DNA of 17,746 nucleotides from positions 1 to 17,746 of the forward strand of contig JAHFOM010000015.1 in NCBI GenBank assembly GCA_023261685.1, read 5' to 3'. The translations under genes were made by a program, and so were the position numbers. The notes under the pieces were generated by a model, which saw only the letters and a list, made by a program, of their open reading frames with translations, had not been told where the DNA came from and did not search any database. Of the stretch, positions 6,079 to 13,509 are shown piece after piece (positions within the stretch are counted from its first letter, which is position 1; every line of letters begins with the position of its first letter). This DNA comes from Candidatus Moraniibacteriota bacterium (GTDB lineage Bacteria > Patescibacteriota > Minisyncoccia > Moranbacterales > UBA1568).

Positions 6079-6858
6079 CTAAATGAGGTTCATCTCGGTT
6101 ACCTTTTTCTTATTCTCCTCAACTATTTCTTTAAGAGTATCTAATGACACGTTTTTCTTTATCTGTGCCAATACCGAATAGATGTGTTCATGTGCTTTCT
6201 CTGCCTCCCCGGATAAAGTAATATCGCTTAAATCTTTCTGAAAAACTCGCTCATTAAGCTCTTTATAACTCATGTATTGATCTCCGGTTGTGCCACTGCT
6301 AAACGGATGTTTCTCAAGTCCATTATTTCTACTAATATCTAAACTCTTGTCCCAGTTAAATGTTTCATTCAAAACTCTCTGGACTATTCCGATAATAGGA
6401 TTCCTGCTGTTACCCTCGACCGCATCCTTTGATTTAATGAACCAAAAGTCTCCTCCTATGCCAAAAAATGGATACCATTCACCCTTACTCTTACCGGATG
6501 CCCCAGTTGCGCTTCGATAGAGTGGGATAGTTTGGCCTCCAACTTTTGTAAAAACTATTGGCCTATTATCAAAATATGACCACGATAGACCATCAACTTG
6601 TGTAAGGACTGAAGCTTCGATAGCAGCTCCGAGCCTCTCCAAAAAGTTTCGCTGATTAATTTCCTCAATAATAAGCTCATCTGGAATACCTGCAAGACGT
6701 ACAGCATCTCCTTCTTCTAGCTTTTCAAAGGCTCCTTTATCCTCGGTTCTCCTTTCTGTAAGAAAATTGTGAATCTTTATTTCACGCTCTATACGCTCAT
6801 GTCTTTTCTCGAGACTCTCTTCCTGCGGTGGTTTTGGAATACCTTCCATAAGTTTCAT
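6079..6858 (-). CDS. Hypothetical protein, function unknown
   Basis: A 259-residue protein I do not recognise. The N-terminal 50 residues are highly charged and probably helical (EESLEKRHERIEREIKI). The middle part is aromatic and glycine-rich (WYPFFGIGGDFWFIKS at about 128-143) and looks like a folded beta-rich core, and the C-terminus is again a charged helix ending KKKVTEMNLI. There is no signal peptide, membrane helix or known catalytic motif, so it is probably cytoplasmic. It lies downstream of tRNA-Ser on the same strand in the AT-richer part of the window. A TATAAT at 6862-6857 overlaps the annotated ATG; if that is the -10 box, translation would begin from the ATG at 6849 on a leaderless mRNA. 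Confidence 0.7.
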   Translation of the reverse strand: MKLMEGIPKPPQEESLEKRHERIEREIKIHNFLTERRTEDKGAFEKLEEGDAVRLAGIPDELIIEEINQRNFLERLGAAIEASVLTQVDGLSWSYFDNRPIVFTKVGGQTIPLYRSATGASGKSKGEWYPFFGIGGDFWFIKSKDAVEGNSRNPIIGIVQRVLNETFNWDKSLDISRNNGLEKHPFSSGTTGDQYMSYKELNERVFQKDLSDITLSGEAEKAHEHIYSVLAQIKKNVSLDTLKEIVEENKKKVTEMNLI

Positions 6859-6912
6859 TATATCGCACTATCAAAATAATGTAGCAGATAAGCATCTCGT
6901 GCTAGCTGTTGA

Positions 6913-7002
6913 TGGCGGAGAGGGAGGGATTCGAACCCTCGAGGGGTATTATCCCCTGCAACGTTAGCAGTGTTGTGGTTTTAGCCGCTCACCCACCTCT
7001 CC
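6913..7002 (-). tRNA. tRNA-Ser (anticodon GCU), CCA encoded
   Basis: The cloverleaf can be drawn fully: acceptor GGAGAGG/CCTCTCC, D stem GGT/ACC with an 11-base loop, anticodon loop CTGCTAA with anticodon GCU (reads AGC/AGU), a long class II variable arm AGGGG/CCCCT with a six-base loop, T arm GAGGG/CCCTC with loop TTCGAAT, discriminator G, then an encoded CCA. The long variable arm confirms serine. The anticodon stem CAACA/CGTTG has one A-C mismatch at pair 31-39 next to the loop. There is no intron. It begins 14 bases after the stop of the endonuclease gene on the same strand. Confidence 0.96.
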
Positions 7003-7016
7003 AAATAATGCTTTAT

Positions 7017-8015
7017 TTAAGCCGTTTTATATCGTTCCATATGTTTTTTATTATGTGTTCCAACAAATGATAGGTAGTCTTTAACATCTGACTGACTCTC
7101 TAACTTTACATCTTTTTCCTTATAAAGTCTCGGGTTCAACCTGATATCCTTTTTCAGGATGGTATAGACTGATCTGGCAAGGGGTTTTGATAAGCTTGTA
7201 TATTGAATTTTTTTGTACCGGTACCTTTTCCCTTGAGACGTATAAGAATGAGTATACACTGATCCATCGGTATCAATCAAGCCACGCAAACAGGCTATTC
7301 TGTATGTTTGCCTCCCTTTGATCCACAGGGGAATGTCTACTTGGTGCTTCACTTTGTTGCCTATTTTCAAGTCAAGTGCCTCCACACAAAATTGTACAAG
7401 ACCAGTCCTCGAGATGACAATGGAGTCAGCGAGAGAGCGTGTATCGCAGTATATTCCGGCTTTGAGATGAAAAAGTTTCTCTATCAAATTCCGGACGAAC
7501 ATCGAATACTTCTGATCCGTGACTCGATGTAGCGTAATAGTGATCTGTCTTTTGCTTATCCCGCCATCTCCCAATAGAATGCCAACAAATTCAGCCAGCT
7601 CTTTGGAAAACCTCGGTTTCTTGAATGGTAGTGGGTTGGTGATGGATGATGGATTCAATTTGCCCTCTTTCTCCCACCATTCTCGCCACTTCTTTTTCCG
7701 ATACATTTCGTCTCCGCCCACTTTGCCATACTTTTCAATAATTGCTTTCCCTCCCGCCGAAGCCCCTTTTTTTGTATACCAGTATGCATTCTTGATGATC
7801 ACCCCTCTTGGTAATGCTTGATTTTGCTTCTGACAAATCTGATCAAGTGCATACAAAGACATGGAATTGTTCTCATTTCTCCAGCTGTTCAAATTACGTA
7901 GTGACGTATGGCAAATTTCCGCCAAGTCTTTCCATGTACAATTGAGGTTCTTTTTTGATTGTAAAAGAAACCCTCTTTGCCTTCCGGGAGGGAAAAATGC
8001 CCGATTTGATTTCAA
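7017..8015 (-). CDS. Freestanding LAGLIDADG homing endonuclease with N-terminal HTH-like region
   Basis: The 332 residues contain two LAGLIDADG helices, LAEFVGILLGDGG (140-152) and CLRGLIDTDGSV (242-253), with the expected catalytic acids Asp150 and Asp250. This is the single-chain monomeric form that cuts a long, roughly pseudo-palindromic DNA site. Residues about 20-62 (WKDLAEICHTSLRNLNSWR) look like a helix-turn-helix, followed by a basic linker (YRKKKWREWWEKEGK). No intein or intron boundaries surround it, so it is a freestanding gene. The start is a TTG at 8015; the frame stays open upstream but has no in-frame ATG before comF. Possible promoter: TTACAT-17-TATTAT with the -10 at 8039-8034, which would give a very short leader. 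It is AT-richer than comF, which suggests horizontal arrival. Confidence 0.88.
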   Translation of the reverse strand: MKSNRAFFPPGRQRGFLLQSKKNLNCTWKDLAEICHTSLRNLNSWRNENNSMSLYALDQICQKQNQALPRGVIIKNAYWYTKKGASAGGKAIIEKYGKVGGDEMYRKKKWREWWEKEGKLNPSSITNPLPFKKPRFSKELAEFVGILLGDGGISKRQITITLHRVTDQKYSMFVRNLIEKLFHLKAGIYCDTRSLADSIVISRTGLVQFCVEALDLKIGNKVKHQVDIPLWIKGRQTYRIACLRGLIDTDGSVYTHSYTSQGKRYRYKKIQYTSLSKPLARSVYTILKKDIRLNPRLYKEKDVKLESQSDVKDYLSFVGTHNKKHMERYKTA

Positions 8016-8082
8016 CGATTCAGCGATATATCCATAATAGCATATATGACAGGGCGATGTAATCCATCCGACTTTTAGACTT

Positions 8083-8115
8083 GTTACGTAATGAGTTACG
8101 TAACTCCGTACGTAA
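8083..8115. repeat. Three 12-bp-spaced copies of TTACGTAA
   Basis: The self-complementary octamer TTACGTAA occurs at 8084-8091 and 8096-8103, and the variant GTACGTAA at 8108-8115, an exact 12-base period. The first two also make a 9-bp hairpin, GTTACGTAA (8083-8091) with TTACGTAAC (8096-8104), loop TGAG. There is no T-tract, so it is not a standard terminator. It lies between the end of comF and the start of the endonuclease gene and may be an operator array or the 3' structure of the comF mRNA. Confidence 0.6.
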
Positions 8116-8135
8116 TGCTTCCTCGTGAGCGTTGG

Positions 8136-8882
8136 TTAGCGGGCGAGGACGATGCCGAAGACGGACTTGGCTCCGGCAGATTTGAGGACGCGGGCGCATT
8201 CTTCGAGGGTGGTGCCGGTGGTGGCGACGTCGTCGATGAGCCAGATAGTTTTGCCTCGTACCTTCGCTTCGCTTCCAAGGGGCATTTCCGGAGCCAGAGC
8301 AAAAGCGTTTTTCAGATTGCTGAGGCGCTCTTCGCGCACTTTGGTTTTTATCTGCGGCTTGGTGTAGCGGGTGCGGAGCAGGCAGTTTTGGAGGACTGGC
8401 AGAACGGATCCGGGCGTCAGCGTTTCGGCGAGGGTATCTGCGAGGAGCTCGGACTGATTGAAGCCGCGGAAACGCAGGCGCCGTTTGTGAAGCGGGACGG
8501 GTATGAACACATCCGGGAGGGGCAGGTCTATTTCCAACACTCTTTCTGCGAGCCACGTACCGAGTGGTTCCGCGAGAGCCGGGATGAAGCGGTATTTGTA
8601 GGTATGGATGGACGTCGCAACTAGCGGATGACGATAGTGAGATGCAGCAAACAGTCCGTCGAGGGAGCTCTTTCCGGAACAGGAAAAACAGACTTCGCCG
8701 CACGGCGTGGTGGCCCTGCGGCAATGCGGACAGCGCTGCCGCAAGCGACGGGGAAAATGTTCGAGGCAGTTTGTACAGAGGTACTGCCCGTATGCGTTGC
8801 AGGAGAGACAGCGGATCGGGAACAGCGTATCCAATAGGCTGATACCGATTTTCTTGCACACGGGATAGAGGTTCAGATGCAC
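8136..8882 (-). CDS. comF: ComF family protein (competence-linked phosphoribosyltransferase-like)
   Basis: A 248-residue ComF/GntX family protein. The N-terminus carries a zinc-ribbon-like set of cysteines (C25xxC28, C36xxC39, C51xxC54, C65xxC68) and the C-terminus a phosphoribosyltransferase fold with the PRPP loop IWLIDDVATTGTTLEEC (213-229). ComF is needed for DNA uptake in Bacillus and Haemophilus, probably in handling single-stranded DNA in the cytoplasm. The likely GTG start at 8882 overlaps the end of clpC by 10 bases, which indicates co-transcription and coupling. Family members begin close to the LLDTLFPIRCLSC stretch, so the start may lie slightly inside. With the pilus genes of the same region it supports pilus-based natural competence. 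Confidence 0.93.
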   Translation of the reverse strand: MHLNLYPVCKKIGISLLDTLFPIRCLSCNAYGQYLCTNCLEHFPRRLRQRCPHCRRATTPCGEVCFSCSGKSSLDGLFAASHYRHPLVATSIHTYKYRFIPALAEPLGTWLAERVLEIDLPLPDVFIPVPLHKRRLRFRGFNQSELLADTLAETLTPGSVLPVLQNCLLRTRYTKPQIKTKVREERLSNLKNAFALAPEMPLGSEAKVRGKTIWLIDDVATTGTTLEECARVLKSAGAKSVFGIVLAR

Positions 8883-11353
8883 AAGACAAGATTATTTTTG
8901 AGGGAGAGGCGGAGCGATTTTTTCTCCGGAGCATCGATAAGGGTGTCGGCGATGGATTTCTCGACGAGCGTTTGGATATTTTTGCGGACGAGGCGGGCGC
9001 CTTGTTCGGGAGCGAAGCTTTTTGTGGTGATATATGCCGTGACGGCGAGTGGATATTTGAGCGTGATGCCTTGTCCTTTCAGGCGCTTGGCGAGATTTTG
9101 CATTTCCAGCTCCGCGATAGATCGGATAGCGTCTTTGGAGAGCGCGTTGAAGACGATGGTGTGGTCGAGGCGGGCGAGGAGTTCCGGACGGAGTTCTTTT
9201 TTGAGTTCGGTCAGTACTTCGCGTTTGATAGTGGCAAAGCGTTCGTGGAGATCATCCGAGTCGATATTGTTGGCGAAGCCGATTTTGGCGCTTTGTGTGA
9301 AGGCGGCGGTACCGATGTTCGAGGTGAGGATGATGAGCGTGTTCCGAAAGCTGACCGTTCGTCCTTCGGCATCGGTCAAGACTCCTTCGTCGAGGATCTG
9401 AAGAAGAATATTCCAGACATCCGGATGGGCTTTTTCTATTTCATCGAAGAGGATGACAGAATATGGTCGACGTCTGACGCGCTCGGTCAGTTTGCCTCCT
9501 TCGCCGTAGCCGATATAACCAGCTGGCGCACCGATAATCTGGGCGACGCTGTGGCGTTCCATAAACTCGCTCATATCAAGCCGGATGAGGGCGCGGGCAT
9601 CGCCGAAGAATTCTTCAGCGAGGATTTTGGAGGCGAGGGTTTTGCCGACGCCGGTCGGACCGAGAAAGAGGAATGAACCGAGCGGGCGATTAGGATCACT
9701 GATGTTGCTGAGCGAGCGCGCCAGTGTCTGCTCGAGCTCTGCGGCAGCCTCCTCTTGCCCGATGAGATTGGTGTGAAGCGCGGTATGAAGGCGAGTGAGT
9801 TTGGCGCGCGGGCTTTCGGCGGAGAGTTTGGCGTAGGGGATACGCGCCATCTGAGCGACGGTGCGGAGGATGTGTTCGGGTGTGACGGCAATCCGCGGGC
9901 TTTCGGATTCTGCTTGTTGTCTGGCAACGAGCGTTTCTATCTTCTCCGTGAGAATTTTTTCGCGGGCATGCCAGATACTCGCGTCGTCATAGTTTTCTTC
10001 TTTGATGAGGGATTCTTTGTAGGCCAAGGTGGTGTCGCGCTCTTCTTTGAGCAGGGTGATGGTTTGCAGGGTTTCCGGAATCTCGTGTTTTTGTTTGGCG
10101 AGCGCGGAGGCTTCGTCGATGATATCGAGCGCCTTATCCGGCAGAAAACGGTCGGGGATATAGCGTACCGAGAGATCAGCGGCCATATCGATGACCTCTT
10201 GGGAGAGGGTGATGTGATGGAAATCCTCATAGCTTTTTTTGATGTGGGTGAGGATTTCTTTGGTTTCTTCGAGGGTTGGTTCGCCGATCTGGACGGACTG
10301 AAAACGCCGATCGAGTGCGGGGTCTTTTTCGAGGTGGCGTTTGTATTCGGTGAATGTCGTGGCTCCGATACACTGGATCATACCCTGTGACAGGGCGGGT
10401 TTCAGTATATTGGCGGCGTCGAGTCCGCCACTGGTATTGCCGGCGCCGACGATAGTGTGAATCTCATCGATAAAGAGGATGACGTCGTGGTTGCGCGCGG
10501 CCTCTTGGATGATTTCTTTGAGACGCGCTTCAAATTCTCCGCGGAAATTGGTACCGGCGACGACGAGGGTCAGATCGAGCGAGAGGATGCGTTTGCCGAA
10601 GAGCGAGTGAGGAATCCTACCCTGAGCAATCATTTTGGCGAGGGCCGCGACCAGCGCGGTTTTACCAACGCCCGGTTCTCCGATGAGGAGAGGATTATTT
10701 TTTTGCTTGCGGGTGAGAATCTGGATGATGCGGTCAAGCTCTTTTTCTCTTCCGATGAGGATGTCGGTGTTGAAGCTTTCCGACTTCGCCATATTGATCG
10801 TGTACTGATCAAGAAAGGGGGTGTGGGTACCCTTGGTCGTCTTCTGATTGGTCAGAAAATTTTCCGGCAGATCGAGCATCTTGGAAAGCTGGGGAAAGTG
10901 ATCGAGATTCAAATGTGATTTCAGGGTGACTCGTGATTTTTCGCCGTTTATTTTGAGGGTTTGCAGGATATATGTGAGCGCGGGATGTTCTGATTCGACA
11001 AGCGCGTACACCAGATGTTCCGTACCGACATACGGGTAGTGGAACTGGCTCGCGATACCGTAGGCGCGCCGCAGGATGTCTTTGAGAGCAGAAGAGAGTG
11101 GCATTGTTCGAGTAGTCGAGAGCGCTCTACCGGGAGTCTTTTTTTTGAGACAGATTTTGGTGAGGGACTCTCTCTCGAAACCGATGTTTTCGAGGAGAAT
11201 GCTTCCCAAGCTCGTTTCTTCGAGCAGAATAGCCAAGAGCAGATGCTCCGGCTCGATGCTCTGATTGCGGCTGGCACGGGCAATATCATGGGCTTCTTTC
11301 AAGCTGTGACGCGCGTGAAGCGTGAGTTTTTGACTGAAGTTGGTTTCAGGCAT
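8873..11353 (-). CDS. clpC: AAA+ unfoldase ClpC
   Basis: Unfolds proteins and feeds them to the ClpP protease. The 826 residues show two Clp-N repeats (about 6-150), AAA module 1 with Walker A GEPGVGKT (225-232) and Walker B VILFIDE (291-297), a short UVR-like coiled middle domain (about 434-475), and AAA module 2 with Walker A GPTGVGKT (565-572), Walker B VILFDE (633-638) and sensor TSN (677-679). The ClpP-docking tripeptide IGF is at 691-693, which separates it from the disaggregase ClpB. I chose ATG 11353 (MPETNFSQKL): the frame extends to 11416, but that part overlaps the promoter. In ClpC-type proteins the N-domain and middle domain bind adaptors; none is seen here. comF follows, overlapping by 10 bases. 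Confidence 0.96.
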   Translation of the reverse strand: MPETNFSQKLTLHARHSLKEAHDIARASRNQSIEPEHLLLAILLEETSLGSILLENIGFERESLTKICLKKKTPGRALSTTRTMPLSSALKDILRRAYGIASQFHYPYVGTEHLVYALVESEHPALTYILQTLKINGEKSRVTLKSHLNLDHFPQLSKMLDLPENFLTNQKTTKGTHTPFLDQYTINMAKSESFNTDILIGREKELDRIIQILTRKQKNNPLLIGEPGVGKTALVAALAKMIAQGRIPHSLFGKRILSLDLTLVVAGTNFRGEFEARLKEIIQEAARNHDVILFIDEIHTIVGAGNTSGGLDAANILKPALSQGMIQCIGATTFTEYKRHLEKDPALDRRFQSVQIGEPTLEETKEILTHIKKSYEDFHHITLSQEVIDMAADLSVRYIPDRFLPDKALDIIDEASALAKQKHEIPETLQTITLLKEERDTTLAYKESLIKEENYDDASIWHAREKILTEKIETLVARQQAESESPRIAVTPEHILRTVAQMARIPYAKLSAESPRAKLTRLHTALHTNLIGQEEAAAELEQTLARSLSNISDPNRPLGSFLFLGPTGVGKTLASKILAEEFFGDARALIRLDMSEFMERHSVAQIIGAPAGYIGYGEGGKLTERVRRRPYSVILFDEIEKAHPDVWNILLQILDEGVLTDAEGRTVSFRNTLIILTSNIGTAAFTQSAKIGFANNIDSDDLHERFATIKREVLTELKKELRPELLARLDHTIVFNALSKDAIRSIAELEMQNLAKRLKGQGITLKYPLAVTAYITTKSFAPEQGARLVRKNIQTLVEKSIADTLIDAPEKKSLRLSLKNNLVLCI

Positions 11354-11387
11354 AGTCAATAACGCAGGGCTAAAATTGGGTATATCT

Positions 11388-11416
11388 ATTGTATTTTTTC
11401 TGGAGGCTGCTGTCAA
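11388..11416 (-). promoter_or_regulatory. Consensus promoter of clpC-comF
   Basis: On the minus strand TTGACA (11416-11411) and TACAAT (11393-11388) are 17 bases apart. Transcription should begin near 11381, giving a leader of about 28 nt with no Shine-Dalgarno sequence. No CIRCE element is seen. Confidence 0.8.
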
Positions 11417-11433
11417 ACAGTCAGGCAGTCAAA
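11411..11433. promoter_or_regulatory. Triple GTCA direct repeat overlapping the clpC -35 box
   Basis: On the plus strand the tetramer GTCA recurs at 11412, 11420 and 11428, an exact 8-base period (TGTCAAAC, AGTCAGGC, AGTCAAAA). The first copy covers the clpC -35 hexamer. The half-sites resemble the CtsR heptamer GGTCAAA, but CtsR sites repeat with a 10-base period, so CtsR itself is uncertain. It is a plausible stress-regulator site. Confidence 0.4.
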
Positions 11434-11466
11434 AATTGTATTTCGCCTGCAATTCAAATTATTGTA

Positions 11467-11634
11467 TTCAACGAATAAAAGAATTTTCTGTTGGTTGCTC
11501 TCCTTGTCTGAAGAAGCCCTCTCGGTTCAGAAAAAAGAGCTTCTCCGCCGTTGACTGGGGGCTGGTTTTTCCGGTAACCGAGAGAGGCTTCTGAGTCGAG
11601 AGCAGAGACAGAAGATTACTTTTATTTCGTTGAA
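11467..11634 (+). ncRNA. 168-nt rod-like inverted repeat; candidate RNA gene or MITE-like element
   Basis: The segment folds end to end into one hairpin of about 56 base pairs. The paired blocks are 11467-11474/11627-11634, 11475-11481/11619-11625, 11486-11491/11608-11613, 11497-11502/11598-11603, 11512-11518/11586-11592, 11519-11527/11576-11584, 11530-11535/11566-11571, 11538-11540/11561-11563 and 11543-11546/11557-11560. The largest internal loop is 9 by 5 bases. Several pairs (for example 11544-11559) are G-U only if the plus strand is the RNA. Size and shape recall 6S RNA, but no conserved 6S sequence or clear promoter is seen. The SRP tetraloop region is absent. A palindromic mobile repeat is the main alternative. 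Confidence 0.45.
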
Positions 11635-11699
11635 CTCATTTACTTCATTGAATGCGGGGAAGGTCTTGCGCTGTAGAGTGGAGCGTTAGGGTATTATTT

Positions 11700-11727
11700 T
11701 TGATATTTGCGGAAAATATGATATGGT
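11700..11727 (+). promoter_or_regulatory. Possible promoter of the pil operon
   Basis: TTGATA (11700-11705) and TATGGT (11722-11727) are 16 bases apart, about 32 bases upstream of the pilM ATG. The -10 match is moderate; the AT-rich region offers other choices. Confidence 0.35.
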
Positions 11728-11759
11728 AAAAATATATTTGAAGACAAACATAAAAGAGT

Positions 11760-12890
11760 ATGACATTCGGTTTTGGAAAACCTCATTTTCTCGGTATTGA
11801 CTTCGGTACCGCGTCGATCAAGGCGGTAGAGCTTTCTATTAAAGACAATCATCCGGTGCTGATCAACTATGGTCAGGTGAGTTTGGCAGATCTGGAAAAA
11901 GGGACGCCGCCGGCGGGGCGTTCGTATGATGAGGAGGTGGTGCTCCATCTGATAGCGCTGTTGAAACAGATGAAACCCAAGAGTCACTCCGCGTATGTCG
12001 CGATGCCGGCATTCATCGGGCTGATTTCGCTGATAGAGCTTCCGGTAATGGAAGAATCTGAGTTGCAGGAAGCCGTCCGCTTCGAGGCGCACAAATATAT
12101 ACCGTCTTCGCTCGACGAAGTGGCGCTGAGTTGGGAAGTGATCGGGATGCGGAATGCTCCTGACGGGACGAACAAAATGGAAGTCCTCTTAGTCGCCGCG
12201 CTCAACAAAGAAGTCTCCCGCTACGAACACCATATTGCCGGCGTCGGATTGACGCTTGATTTTTTGGAGTTGGAAACGTTTTCTATGGCACGCTCGGTTG
12301 TCGGTGATGATCCGGGATTGACGTTGCTTATCGATATCGGGTCACGCGCCACGAATCTTGTCCTCATTGAGGATGGTCTTGTCAAAGTTAGTCGCAATCT
12401 GGATGTCGGCGGAAGAGATATCACCCGCGTACTGGCGGAGAGTCTCAGTATTACGGAAGAGCGGGCGAAGATATTGAAGAGAAGCGGGAAGGATTTTCTC
12501 ATCGCTCCCGAATCTGCTCTGGTGTTTCCGGCGCTCCAGATGATCGCGAGTGAGGCGGATCGGATGCTCATCGCTTATCAAACCAAACATTCTGGTGTAC
12601 AATGCAAGGGTGTCGTACTGTCCGGTGGTACCGCACAATTTTCCGGATTGACGCAGTACTATACCGATTTGCTCAGGTTGCCCGTACAGCTTGGCAATCC
12701 TTGGAGAAATATTCAATATGATCCGCGACTGGCTGAGAAAATCAGCGAATTTGGAACCTCGTTTTCTGTCGCCATCGGATTGGCGCTTCGTGGCACCGAT
12801 ACTTTGCTCAAAAAACAGAGGGTTGAACCGGAATATAAAAAACCGAAAAAAACATTTTCTCTGAAGGAATTTCTCACTAAAAAAAGATAG
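11760..12890 (+). CDS. pilM: Type IV pilus assembly ATPase-fold protein PilM
   Basis: A 376-residue actin/FtsA-fold protein. The N-terminal phosphate-binding motif FLGIDFGTASIKAVEL (about 10-25), the second phosphate motif LLIDIGSRATNLVLIEDG (about 190-207) and the adenosine-region VVLSGGTAQFSGL (about 287-299) are visible. PilM is cytoplasmic, binds the short N-terminal tail of PilN, and links the motor ATPases to the inner-membrane complex. The C-terminus is lysine-rich. It is first of the pil genes, and pilN follows after 58 bases that contain a TATAAT (12923-12928) without a good -35 box. There is no Shine-Dalgarno sequence before the ATG. Confidence 0.95.
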   Translation: MTFGFGKPHFLGIDFGTASIKAVELSIKDNHPVLINYGQVSLADLEKGTPPAGRSYDEEVVLHLIALLKQMKPKSHSAYVAMPAFIGLISLIELPVMEESELQEAVRFEAHKYIPSSLDEVALSWEVIGMRNAPDGTNKMEVLLVAALNKEVSRYEHHIAGVGLTLDFLELETFSMARSVVGDDPGLTLLIDIGSRATNLVLIEDGLVKVSRNLDVGGRDITRVLAESLSITEERAKILKRSGKDFLIAPESALVFPALQMIASEADRMLIAYQTKHSGVQCKGVVLSGGTAQFSGLTQYYTDLLRLPVQLGNPWRNIQYDPRLAEKISEFGTSFSVAIGLALRGTDTLLKKQRVEPEYKKPKKTFSLKEFLTKKR

Positions 12891-12948
12891 GCACCACCAT
12901 AGGGGTGATCGCACTGCGGACGTATAATAAATATTAAAACAAAACGTG

Positions 12949-13476
12949 ATGGCCGGCATAAATCTTTCTTCATCAACACTCGGAAAGAAGAGCGGATCGG
13001 GAGGTCTGGTGGATAGCTCTTTTATCATCATTACCATTCTCTTCTGTTTGACTGTCGCCGGTTTCGGCGGATTGCGCTGGTATATCAGCAGTCAAGACGC
13101 CACGCTGGCAGATCTGGATGCGACGCTCAAGGAAGGTGGTCTCAAATTGCAGGGCCCGACAGTCGATCGGGTGGCGTATTTTGATAGTCGGCTGACTTTG
13201 GCAGAAAAACAAGCGAGTAGCGGCGCTGTTGATTCTCAAAAACTCTTGAATGAGCTTGAGAGTCTTGTTATTCCAAGCGTCAAACTGACGAAGTACGAGT
13301 ACAATGCCGCGGAAAAATTCGTCGTCGTGTCCGGGGAAACGGATAATTTCAAATATGTCGCTCAGCAGGTGATCAGCTTCAAATCAGAGAAGATTTTTGC
13401 CGGGATTACCGTGGAATCCCTTACTCGCACAGAAAGCGGGCGCATCGCGTTTTCTTTCAAGGCGAAGTTTAATTGA
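12949..13476 (+). CDS. pilN: PilN-like type IV pilus inner-membrane protein
   Basis: A 175-residue bitopic membrane protein: a short cytoplasmic N-terminus beginning MAGINLSSSTLGKK, one membrane helix (about 24-44, FIIITILFCLTVAGFGGLRW), then a periplasmic-side domain with a coiled start and a ferredoxin-like end (VKLTKYEYNAAEKFVVVSGE, ITVESLTRT). The INL-containing N-terminus is the part that docks on PilM in known systems. Sequence identity to model PilN is low, so the name rests on topology, size and the position between pilM and pilO. I prefer ATG 12949 over the adjoining GTG 12946. It stops with TGA, direct evidence that UGA is not reassigned here. Confidence 0.8.
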   Translation: MAGINLSSSTLGKKSGSGGLVDSSFIIITILFCLTVAGFGGLRWYISSQDATLADLDATLKEGGLKLQGPTVDRVAYFDSRLTLAEKQASSGAVDSQKLLNELESLVIPSVKLTKYEYNAAEKFVVVSGETDNFKYVAQQVISFKSEKIFAGITVESLTRTESGRIAFSFKAKFN

Positions 13477-13509
13477 TTTTTTTCTCATTATTTTTTTAAT
13501 CATTTCATT

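Noticed and set aside
8020..8934. A 304-residue minus-strand frame overlapping comF
   Set aside because: It is an Arg/Ser/Pro-rich frame-shifted shadow of comF, which has clear cysteine and PRPP motifs in its own frame.
8972..10918. Long plus-strand frames opposite clpC
   Set aside because: All are antisense to well-conserved AAA+ sequence, and their composition is the mirror of clpC codons.
11467..11634. SRP (4.5S-like) RNA as the identity of the rod-like repeat
   Set aside because: The conserved apical loop and asymmetric loop sequences of SRP RNA are missing in both orientations.
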